Of a stretch of DNA of 46,638 nt, positions 1-7,108 are shown piece by piece; the stretch's first letter is position 1; every line of letters begins with the position of its first letter. This DNA is from Lactococcus hircilactis (GTDB lineage: Bacteria; Bacillota; Bacilli; Lactobacillales; Streptococcaceae). The DNA lies in the NCBI RefSeq assembly GCF_009601015.1, contig NZ_WITJ01000014.1, positions 1-46,638 of the forward strand, read 5' to 3'. Position numbers and translations under genes: made by a program. The notes beneath the pieces were generated by a model. The model did no database searches, was not told where the DNA came from, and saw nothing but the letters and a program-made list of their open reading frames with translations.

Positions 1-797
1 TGGATAGCTCAGGCAACTCGACCGTGTTGACTGGTACAGATGGGTCTTACACCTTTAGTAACCTCCCAGAAGGGACCTATGTCGCTGAGTTTGAAGTGGC
101 TGGCATGATTCAAAAGAAACAGTTTGTCATCACAAATCCAAATGTCGGCACCGCGCTTCCAATCAACTCGAAATCCGCACAAAACAGTCCGTATAATACA
201 GCCACAAGCACTTATGGGACAGACTCAGATTTGGATACGCTCCAATCTCTGAGCGGATTATCAGATAGCACGCAGCTCAACTACCTCACAAACGATACTT
301 ATCACATGCAATACGCCAACCTTGATGTGGCGCAAGGAGAGATTTATCTTTTGAAGTTTAAGTTAGGCACGACAGCAGATACTAATAATGACGGAAGTCC
401 AGATATAGATAGTAACTATCATCTGACCCAAGGAACTCCACTTCCGGGTGCTAGCTTTAACCTGCTTGATAGTAGTGGTGCTCTTGTCCAAAGCCTCACG
501 ACAGATGCTTATGGACAGATCCACTTTACCAATGTCGCACCAGGCAACTATAGCCTAGTTGAAACCAAGGCACCAGCTGGATATGAGCTTTTGAAAGCTC
601 CGATCTCAGTGACGGTGGACATGAGTAAAAACAATGGCACGATGGTCGTCTATGCGGCAGATGCGCCGATGACGGTCTTACCATTTACAGGCGCAAATGG
701 ACCGATGGGAATTCTCTTAATCATCGCCTCAACCCTTCTTGTCGCAGCAATGGGACTCGTCATCTCTTATTATTATCGTCCAAAAAGACAAGGGTAA
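1..797 (+). CDS. LPXTG-anchored surface protein with Cna_B-like repeats (5' end missing)
   Basis: The reading frame is already open at base 3, so the start lies outside the window and about 265 C-terminal residues are visible. The first part (around SYTFSNLPEGTYVAEF) has the signature of a SdrD/Cna_B-type beta-sandwich. A second such domain follows (LPGASFNLLDSSGALV to ETKAPAGYELL) and matches the Cna_B pilin fold, in which intramolecular isopeptide bonds are common. The C terminus holds the sorting signal LPFTG, a hydrophobic segment of about 22 residues and a basic tail (YYYRPKRQG), so sortase should link the protein to peptidoglycan. It is followed directly by a strong terminator and lies upstream of a WxL cluster. 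It could be a pilin-type adhesin or a large matrix-binding protein; the missing N terminus would decide. Confidence 0.85.
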   Translation, partial: DSSGNSTVLTGTDGSYTFSNLPEGTYVAEFEVAGMIQKKQFVITNPNVGTALPINSKSAQNSPYNTATSTYGTDSDLDTLQSLSGLSDSTQLNYLTNDTYHMQYANLDVAQGEIYLLKFKLGTTADTNNDGSPDIDSNYHLTQGTPLPGASFNLLDSSGALVQSLTTDAYGQIHFTNVAPGNYSLVETKAPAGYELLKAPISVTVDMSKNNGTMVVYAADAPMTVLPFTGANGPMGILLIIASTLLVAAMGLVISYYYRPKRQG

Positions 798-802
798 GTT
801 AA

Positions 803-835
803 AAAAGTTCTGTCAGCACTGACAGAACTTTTAGT
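803..835 (+). terminator. Rho-independent terminator built on the dispersed palindrome
   Basis: A 14-bp perfect stem (803-816 with 819-832) around a 2-nt centre follows the LPFTG gene stop directly. The A-run on the left and T-run on the right make it a terminator. Its core CTGTCAGCACTGACAG is one copy of a palindrome found repeatedly in this window. Confidence 0.8.
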
Positions 836-1137
836 TATCTTTTTAACGCCATGATTCGGGTAGGAGAAGTGCTTTTTAAAATATTCTTTAAAATAAAACT
901 TGTAAATGAGTACAAGAGATGATATAGAAGTTATGGAGTAGATAGAAGTGAAAAATAAGGATGAAATGAGTGAATTTAAATTATTTTTTAGAATTATTTC
1001 AAATAGAAATAAACTCTTGCATATCTGTTGAGTTTAAGTTTAGCTTATGATATATTGTAATCAAATGATAAGTATTACTGAAAAGAACATTAAAAAAAGG
1101 AGTTGAAATAAATCAAATGAGATGAAGGAGAAGGCAA
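836..1137 (+). promoter_or_regulatory. Intergenic region with a promoter for the WxL cluster
   Basis: This gap holds no convincing gene. The best promoter is TTGAGT (1028-1033), a 17-nt spacer and TATATT (1051-1056). It would give a leader of about 75 nt before the TTG start at 1138, which has a GAAGGAGAAGG ribosome binding site. Nothing else is recognisable in the AT-rich stretch 840-1020. Confidence 0.5.
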
Positions 1138-2250
1138 TTGAAAAAATTAAAATTCATAGTGCTGAGTGGTTTTATCACGCTATTGTTCATCGCTGGGTCC
1201 AATTTTGTTCATGCGGATAGTGCGAATTTTACTGTTCATCCTAATATTGGTGAAAATCAGGTTGGTGAAAGTTTTGGATATTTTAATGTGTTATTAAAAC
1301 CTAAACAATCACAGCTACTTACCTTTACACTCTACAACAATAAAACTGAACCCATCAAAGTATCAACGACTTTTGGGACAGCTTTTACAAGTCAGTCTGG
1401 AAATCCGGGATATACGCCTGATTTAGTCAAACCAGATCCTTCTTTAAAGATTAATCTCAAAGATTATGTCACGCTTCCTCGTGACGTGACAATTCCTGCC
1501 AAGTCAAGCGTGATTGTTTCTTCACGATTAACGATGCCAGATCAATTATTTAGCGGTGTGATTGCTGGGGGATTTAATTTTGAAGCGGTATCGAGTGCTT
1601 CAGATCACGCACAAAAAAATGGCGTATCCATCACGAATAAATATCGTTATGTTTATGGTTTAGTTGCTCAAAATTCACTGAATAAAGTTGATCCAGTACT
1701 CACTTTAGGTCATGTTGGTGCCAATCAGGTCAATCAAAGAAATGTCATCACGGCACATTTGACGAATACTGAAGCGGCATATTTGATGCAAATGAATACG
1801 GATGCTACAGTGACGAAATATGGGGATAAAAAACTGAATTATTCTTATCATAATGCCATGATGGAAATGGCTCCTCAATCAAGCTTTGATCTCGCCATTC
1901 CAGTGTCGATCCAAGGGGTACTTAATGGAAAAACATCTGAACCTCTTAAACCTGGAAAATATCATCTCAAAATGGTTGTTTTTGGGGGTAAGGATGACAA
2001 AGGAAATTATCAAACGTTGCTAAATGGAAAGGTCACGAACTATGATTATCAATGGACCTTTGAAAAGGACTTTAGAATTACAGGTGCGCTAGCAAGTACG
2101 CTCAATAAAAAAGACGCAACGGTTCAAAAGTTCACGATAGATTGGTTACTCCTCATTGGCTTTGCCATTATATTCATTCTGCTGTTTATCATTATCATTC
2201 TTCTTTTCAAACGTCGTAAAAATGAGGACGACACAGTAAAAAAAGAATAA
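1138..2250 (+). CDS. WxL-interacting protein (DUF916 + DUF3324), membrane-anchored
   Basis: The protein has 370 residues: a signal peptide (1-26, ending SNFVHADS), a DUF916 region (about 30-150), a DUF3324 region (about 160-310) and one C-terminal transmembrane helix (about 335-357) followed by a basic tail FKRRKNEDD. This is the standard architecture of WxL-interacting proteins, which sit in the membrane and are thought to hold WxL proteins on peptidoglycan. The TTG start is supported by GAAGGAGAAGG just upstream; no ATG fits the signal peptide better. It is the first gene of a cluster with an LPXTG protein and two WxL proteins, the layout known as csc (cell-surface complex) in lactobacilli. 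The family assignment is firm; the ligand is unknown. Confidence 0.88.
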   Translation: MKKLKFIVLSGFITLLFIAGSNFVHADSANFTVHPNIGENQVGESFGYFNVLLKPKQSQLLTFTLYNNKTEPIKVSTTFGTAFTSQSGNPGYTPDLVKPDPSLKINLKDYVTLPRDVTIPAKSSVIVSSRLTMPDQLFSGVIAGGFNFEAVSSASDHAQKNGVSITNKYRYVYGLVAQNSLNKVDPVLTLGHVGANQVNQRNVITAHLTNTEAAYLMQMNTDATVTKYGDKKLNYSYHNAMMEMAPQSSFDLAIPVSIQGVLNGKTSEPLKPGKYHLKMVVFGGKDDKGNYQTLLNGKVTNYDYQWTFEKDFRITGALASTLNKKDATVQKFTIDWLLLIGFAIIFILLFIIIILLFKRRKNEDDTVKKE

Positions 2251-2284
2251 AAAGGCAAATGATAAGTTAGGATTTAGGAACGTG

Positions 2285-2339
2285 TTGTTTCGTTTCTGTC
2301 TTACGATCACCTGTTGGTGGTAAGGCAGAAGCGGAACAA
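2285..2339 (+). other. Long intercistronic RNA hairpin
   Basis: The DNA arms 2285-2304 and 2320-2339 pair over 20 positions if G-U pairs are allowed, followed after a 3-nt bulge by CACC/GGTG around a TGTT loop. Several pairs are G-U wobbles, so the structure is better as RNA than as DNA. No T-run follows, so it is not a standard terminator. It lies between the WxL-interacting protein gene and the small LPQTG gene and could be a processing, stability or attenuation element. Confidence 0.55.
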
Positions 2340-2366
2340 TAGGTTTCTAGGAAAGGAGAAATTTGA

Positions 2367-2699
2367 GTGAAAAAGATCATTGTTGCTGTCTTACTCCTAT
2401 TTTTTGTAGGACATCCGCCACGTGCTGATGCCCAAACTACGGATACGGTGACGAGTACAACAACGGTGACGTTTATCGCAAATCCTAACTTGCCTAAACC
2501 TCCCGCTCCAGGACTTTTGTCTGACAGTAATCCGGTAAAAGTCACCGATTCAAAAGGAATTCTCCCTCAAACTGGAGAAAATCAAGTCTCTTTTGTTCCT
2601 CTTGGATCATCTCTTATTCTTTTAGCAGTTTTGCTCTATTTCTATAAAGAAAAGGGCGTAACGCACACACTTTTACATCAAGAAAGGAAGAACACCTAA
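2367..2699 (+). CDS. Small LPXTG-anchored surface protein (CscD-like)
   Basis: The protein has 110 residues: signal peptide (1-22, ending PRADA), a short Thr/Pro-rich stretch, then LPQTG (about residues 67-71) with a hydrophobic segment and a charged tail. Almost nothing lies between signal peptide and sorting motif, as in the small LPXTG partners of WxL clusters. The GTG start is preceded by a good GAAAGGAGAA site. The stop TAA at 2697-2699 overlaps the ATG of the next gene (TAATG), so the two are probably translated in a coupled way. A role in presenting or spacing WxL proteins at the wall is inference from the cluster. Confidence 0.8.
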   Translation: MKKIIVAVLLLFFVGHPPRADAQTTDTVTSTTTVTFIANPNLPKPPAPGLLSDSNPVKVTDSKGILPQTGENQVSFVPLGSSLILLAVLLYFYKEKGVTHTLLHQERKNT

Positions 2700-3394
2700 T
2701 GAAAAAAGGTTTCACACTCTCTGCGGCAGCTTTGACTGCACTTACTGTTTTTGCTACTGCAAGCGCTGCTTTTGCTGATACTGGTGCTGTAACAACACCA
2801 GGTGAAACTTCAGCAACGACACAGTGGACATCAAATACTGGTGTAACATTTAATGGACCAGATGACACTACAACGCTTCCAGATGTGACAGTCCCTACTG
2901 TACCACCAACTACAATTACACCTCAATCAGGTGCTCTTGCAATTGATTATGCAACAGATTTTGATTTTGGTGTCAATCAAATTGATGGAAGCACAACCGA
3001 CTTTAAAGCATTAACACAAGCAGATACTACAAAGTCGAATTCACAAGCGTCTCCATTGGTTGCTTTTCATGACTTGGACGGAACAAATACGAGCTTTACC
3101 ATCTCTGCAACAGCTTCTGGACTTTCAGGATTGACTAGCTCAGTCATCACTCTTGGGGCAACAAGTTTTTCAAACATTAGTGGAAATGATGCTACAGATA
3201 CGACAAGTCTTACAGATAGTGCCTCAAATCATGTCCTTTCAAACCAACCTCAAGTGCTTGTTACAAGTACAGGAGCAGTTTCTGGATATTATGCTGATCA
3301 GTTTGCAGATGCAACGTTATCAGTACCTGTCGCCAATCAAACGGCAGGAAATCACACAGGAACTATTACTTGGAATTTGACAGTCGCTCCTTAA
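2699..3394 (+). CDS. Small WxL-domain cell-wall protein
   Basis: The protein has 231 residues with a signal peptide cleaved near residue 26 (SAAFA|DTG), a short Pro/Thr linker, and a WxL domain filling the rest. The distal motif is clear: TGTITWNLTVAP at the C terminus. At the place of the proximal motif, after HDLDGTNT, the sequence reads SFTI, so the tryptophan of W-x-L appears replaced by phenylalanine. WxL domains bind peptidoglycan non-covalently. The gene is translationally coupled to the LPQTG gene and followed by a terminator-like hairpin before the large WxL gene. Confidence 0.85.
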   Translation: MKKGFTLSAAALTALTVFATASAAFADTGAVTTPGETSATTQWTSNTGVTFNGPDDTTTLPDVTVPTVPPTTITPQSGALAIDYATDFDFGVNQIDGSTTDFKALTQADTTKSNSQASPLVAFHDLDGTNTSFTISATASGLSGLTSSVITLGATSFSNISGNDATDTTSLTDSASNHVLSNQPQVLVTSTGAVSGYYADQFADATLSVPVANQTAGNHTGTITWNLTVAP

Positions 3395-3414
3395 TAAACA
3401 GCAGAAACAATGAG

Positions 3415-3450
3415 TTAGGGGGTTCTTAAAAAGAATCTCCTAATTTTTTT
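3415..3450 (+). terminator. Terminator/attenuator inside the WxL cluster
   Basis: A 13-bp stem with G-U pairs (3415-3427 with 3431-3443), a 3-nt loop and a run of seven T. Only 16 bases separate the T-run from the start of the large WxL gene, too little for a new promoter, so it probably lowers rather than abolishes expression of that gene. Confidence 0.7.
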
Positions 3451-3465
3451 AGAGAGGAAACAGCA

Positions 3466-6400
3466 ATGGTGAAATTAAACAACTTACTTAAAAAGTCAAC
3501 ACATATCGGCGCAAGCGCCTTACTTTTAGTAAGTACTTTGTTGCCAACTCTTGGAATCGTTCCAATATCACAGGCACTTGCAGCGACAAACGCTCCAACA
3601 ACAGGAGCGCAAACTCTACAACCAAGTACCTATGACACCTACGATACTGGAAATCATAGTTATAGTAATGGTGAATTTGATAATAATGCCAATTACGATA
3701 CAGGATCAACAGACGGGCATACTGTCCCAGATGGAAATTGGTTTGACTTGGTAAAAAATACGGGAAACACTGTTGGTTATGCTGTCTTTAAAGGTTCTTT
3801 GGGGACATCCTATGCGGCGTCAAGTGCAGGATTCACGATTACAGCAAATCACAAAATCGAAGTAAATCTCCTCAATCTTATCACAAGTACTAACATATAT
3901 GCTTCAGGAGATGCGTTAGGATTTATCTTAACGCCAGCTTCCACAGCGCAACTTGCAGCAAATGCGAGGAGTGCAACAGGTCCAAATCTTGGGATTTCAG
4001 GTCTGCCCAATAGCTACTTTTTAGGACGGGATTTGTATTCAAATTTGTTGGATAGTAATGGAAATTCACCTGGACCTGATGGAAGTAATTTATCCAATTT
4101 ATGGACAGATGGTGCAGGAGATGTGATCGCAATTCGAAATACCTCGTCTGCTGGTGTTCTTACTCCTGTACAATATCCAAATCTTTCAACTAGCGAATCA
4201 GGTTATCAAAGTACGACAAACGGTTCTGCATTTTCTGAATGTAGTGCCAATACCTCTGGTTTAACATCGAGTTATACTCAGGAAAATATCAGTATCAAAT
4301 GGGTGCCAGATGCAACAAACACCGCTACAACTGCTGGATTTAACTCAGGAACGCTGAGTTATACGATTACGACACCCGATACTGCTTTAATTGGAAATAA
4401 TAGTACAACAATTACTTTAAGTACAAAAACAAGTCTTCCAGACTCCATGTCAGTTGGTTTTATTGGTGGTACGGGTGGACATTATGGAAACTTATCTGTC
4501 AGCCTAAATGGCGCAACAGGAAGCGCACCGCGAGGAACATCGAGCGTTCAGGTCAATTATATCAACTCCCTCACTCAGCAACCCATCGCTTTAATGCCCC
4601 AATCGACGATTAAAGCCAATGCTTTTGATGCAGTTGGTGTCCTTGCCCCAGGATCAACGCCAACAACCACGACAAATGGGATTAATAAAACCTATAATTT
4701 TGTAGCACCAGCAGCACCTGCAGGATATTCAGGAACGACGTCAAACACTGTCACTGTACAAAATTTTTCATCAGGCACTACAAATCCAAACGTCATCAAT
4801 GTCCAATACACACCAAATACAGAACATGGACAAGTAAGTTATTACTATACACCAGGAACACCTGGCACAGCGGCTCAATCCGATGGTTACGGTCACACCT
4901 TTGCCACGCCGTCAACAAACGTGACAGCATCAGGATATACTCCGGGGAAGGCAGACACCTTACCAATGAGCCAAAGTTTGTCTGGCGGGACAGATACACC
5001 CATTTCGTTTAGTTCACAGACAATCCCAGCTGGTTACCACATTGACCATATCATCGGTCCAGATAACCAGAGTTACGCGAGCTTTTCAGCCGCACTTGCT
5101 GCCAATCCAAACTATACGCCTGATACAAGCAATGGTGGCACAAATCTAATGGCAAATAGTTTTGTAGCGGTTCTCGCACCAGATAGCCACTCGGCAACGT
5201 ATCGTTACACATACGCTTCAAATACTCCGGGAACAAATGGCAATGCTGGAAATACAGCACCTAGCCTTCCTGATGGTTCGACTTTAGATCAAGCAGGAGT
5301 AACGGGGACCACAAATACGGATCCAACATCAGCAATGTCTGCACTTCCTGCGGGCTATGCGATTACAAGTATCATTGACCCATCAACCGCAAGCAACTCA
5401 ACTGGAAGTATCACCAGTATTTTAGGAAATTTTCCTTATATTTCAACAAATTATAATAATTTTACTGGAACTGGGGCGATGTTTACTGGTGTAGATAGTA
5501 GTTTTGAGTTTGTTGTGTCTGCTCAGGTGCAATCAGGGACTGTAAGTTATACTTATCTTGATGGGACGCCAGGATTTAATGGAACGGCTGGAACTGCAGC
5601 AAGTTTGCCGCGTTCCAGTGATTTATCTGGATTGACGAATGCTGTAGAAACACTTCCAAATCTTGAAATTCCATCAGGATATGCGGTAGATCATGTGGTC
5701 GCTCCAGATGGGAATACTTATGATTCGATTGCAGCAGCACAGACAAGTTCGATCACAAATGCGTATTTTAATGCAAATGATAATGACTGGACCATTGTTT
5801 TGAAAGCACTTGTCCAAAGTCCTCAGTTGATTACGAATTTTGAGGGAAGTGGAAATTTGCCTGATCAAATCACAATCCCTTTTCAGGATGCTTCTGCTCA
5901 AACATGGACAGCAGCGACTGGATCGGAGATTCCAGAGGCGATTATTACGGCGACGCAAAATGCGATGAATGCAGCTTTGGCGGGATATAATAACTGGTAT
6001 GCGGCTTATTATACGGGACCAGACGGGAATACGCAGAGTAGTTCATTTTCGAGTGCAGTAGAGCAAGCAGGAGGTTATGTGCTTGGGATTGCAGGAGATA
6101 CGTATGTTGAGGTGCTTAATTATGAAGGTACAATTTCATTTACTGCTCCAGCATTGATTGACTTTGGAACACATCTGATCAGTGGGGCAACTCAAAATTT
6201 GGCGGGGCAAATGAAAGCGAGTGATGGAAGTTCACAAGCTGTTGTGGTCACAGATGATCGAGCCGAGCCGAGTACAGGAGCGCTTTCTTGGACGCTTAGT
6301 GTTGAGCAGACAAAAGTTATTTCTAATGCGCTTGGAACGCTGACGTTCTTGGATCAAATGATGTGTTTTAATGGTTCACCATTGCTTTTAAATGTTCCTT

Positions 6401-6558
6401 TGGTGGTAGGAAGCGATGCGGCTTCTAGTACTGGAAAAATCACAAATGTGCTTGCGGCAAATAGCCAAGCGTTTACGCTTCAAGTGCCTGATGCGCTCCA
6501 AGTACCCGACGCGAATTATCAAGGGGAGGTCACATGGATTTTAACGACTGCTCCGTAA
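3466..6558 (+). CDS. Large WxL surface protein with L-type lectin-like domain and tandem repeats
   Basis: The protein has 1030 residues. It starts with a long signal peptide (1-40, ending SQALA|ATN). A beta-rich region from about 85 to 350 (NWFDLVKNTGNTVGYAVF, then GDALGFILTP and SVGFIGGTGGHYGN) looks like a bacterial legume-lectin domain. A MucBP-like segment follows (about 360-450), then three related repeats (about 455-770), and a C-terminal WxL domain from about 885 with both motifs intact (ALSWTLSVEQ and VTWILTTAP). It should attach to peptidoglycan through WxL and expose a carbohydrate-binding head. RBS AGAGAGG is 8 nt from the ATG. It is the last gene of the cluster. The ligand cannot be read from the sequence. 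Confidence 0.85.
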   Translation: MVKLNNLLKKSTHIGASALLLVSTLLPTLGIVPISQALAATNAPTTGAQTLQPSTYDTYDTGNHSYSNGEFDNNANYDTGSTDGHTVPDGNWFDLVKNTGNTVGYAVFKGSLGTSYAASSAGFTITANHKIEVNLLNLITSTNIYASGDALGFILTPASTAQLAANARSATGPNLGISGLPNSYFLGRDLYSNLLDSNGNSPGPDGSNLSNLWTDGAGDVIAIRNTSSAGVLTPVQYPNLSTSESGYQSTTNGSAFSECSANTSGLTSSYTQENISIKWVPDATNTATTAGFNSGTLSYTITTPDTALIGNNSTTITLSTKTSLPDSMSVGFIGGTGGHYGNLSVSLNGATGSAPRGTSSVQVNYINSLTQQPIALMPQSTIKANAFDAVGVLAPGSTPTTTTNGINKTYNFVAPAAPAGYSGTTSNTVTVQNFSSGTTNPNVINVQYTPNTEHGQVSYYYTPGTPGTAAQSDGYGHTFATPSTNVTASGYTPGKADTLPMSQSLSGGTDTPISFSSQTIPAGYHIDHIIGPDNQSYASFSAALAANPNYTPDTSNGGTNLMANSFVAVLAPDSHSATYRYTYASNTPGTNGNAGNTAPSLPDGSTLDQAGVTGTTNTDPTSAMSALPAGYAITSIIDPSTASNSTGSITSILGNFPYISTNYNNFTGTGAMFTGVDSSFEFVVSAQVQSGTVSYTYLDGTPGFNGTAGTAASLPRSSDLSGLTNAVETLPNLEIPSGYAVDHVVAPDGNTYDSIAAAQTSSITNAYFNANDNDWTIVLKALVQSPQLITNFEGSGNLPDQITIPFQDASAQTWTAATGSEIPEAIITATQNAMNAALAGYNNWYAAYYTGPDGNTQSSSFSSAVEQAGGYVLGIAGDTYVEVLNYEGTISFTAPALIDFGTHLISGATQNLAGQMKASDGSSQAVVVTDDRAEPSTGALSWTLSVEQTKVISNALGTLTFLDQMMCFNGSPLLLNVPLVVGSDAASSTGKITNVLAANSQAFTLQVPDALQVPDANYQGEVTWILTTAP
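4828..5760 (+). repeat. Three tandem protein-level repeats in the large WxL protein
   Basis: Repeats begin near 4828, 5190 and 5535. Each opens with a tyrosine-rich strand (VSYYYTPGTPGTA, ATYRYTYASNTPGTN, VSYTYLDGTPGFN) and contains a P-[AS]-G-Y motif with hydrophobic strand (IPAGYHIDHII, LPAGYAITSII, IPSGYAVDHVV). They resemble stalk modules of mucin-binding-like surface proteins. DNA identity between copies is low, so the duplication is old. Confidence 0.6.
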
Positions 6559-6582
6559 ATGATTTTTATCGCGTGTATTGGC

Positions 6583-6617
6583 AAAATCGTGTGGGAAATT
6601 CTCACACGATTTTTTGA
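6583..6617 (+). terminator. Terminator after the WxL cluster
   Basis: An 11-bp stem AAAATCGTGTG / CACACGATTTT (6583-6593 with 6603-6613) and a run of T, 25 bases after the stop of the large WxL gene. Confidence 0.85.
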
Positions 6618-6712
6618 TTAAAAAATGGAATTTTGAGGAGGATATCAAAATCTGAGCATCATTTCTGATCGTATTTAGTTTTGTGATGCGTTTTATCTGA
6701 ATTTTTTATGAT

Positions 6713-7108
6713 TCAGAGATTTTTTATTTTATCTCGTAGATGAGTGGAGGAGATTTTTCCGCGCGGAAAATAAAAGATTTCTAGCTCTGGGAATGCGTCT
6801 TTCAAAGCGTCAAATTTGCCGAGCCAGTTGTCGCCCATGACGAAAGTCGAGACGTTAAACGCTTTGATATACTTGGCTTTGTCCTCCCAGCTTGCCTCGG
6901 GGACGACTTTATCCACGCAGCGCAGTGCCTCTAGTATCAGCTTGCGCTCAGCATAAGGTTGCAGCGCTTCTTTGTGTTTTTTGGCGTTAAAATCGTCGGT
7001 CGAGCACATGACAATCAGGCGGTCGCCAAGGATTTTTGCGCGCTCTAGGAGCTGGATGTGACTGGCATGGAGGATGTCGAAAGTGCCTGCGGTGAGGATA
7101 GTTTTCAT
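6713..7108 (-). CDS. tagD: Glycerol-3-phosphate cytidylyltransferase
   Basis: A 131-residue nucleotidyltransferase, close to the usual 129-132 residues of TagD/TarD. It makes CDP-glycerol from CTP and glycerol-3-phosphate. Visible are the N-terminal GTFDILHASH (the HxGH-like nucleotide loop, here HASH instead of HxGH), the conserved GDNWLGKF, and RGKISSTHLRDKI, which corresponds to the ISST/RTxGISTT signature. It is last in a minus-strand operon; its ATG overlaps the stop of the upstream glycerophosphotransferase (ATGA at 7105-7108). Its product is the donor for that enzyme. The HASH form is a conservative variation and I expect it to be active. Confidence 0.9.
   Translation of the reverse strand: MKTILTAGTFDILHASHIQLLERAKILGDRLIVMCSTDDFNAKKHKEALQPYAERKLILEALRCVDKVVPEASWEDKAKYIKAFNVSTFVMGDNWLGKFDALKDAFPELEIFYFPRGKISSTHLRDKIKNL

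Noticed and set aside
2267-2545. Minus-strand 92-codon frame
   Set aside because: It overlaps the RNA hairpin and the secreted LPQTG gene; no start signal.
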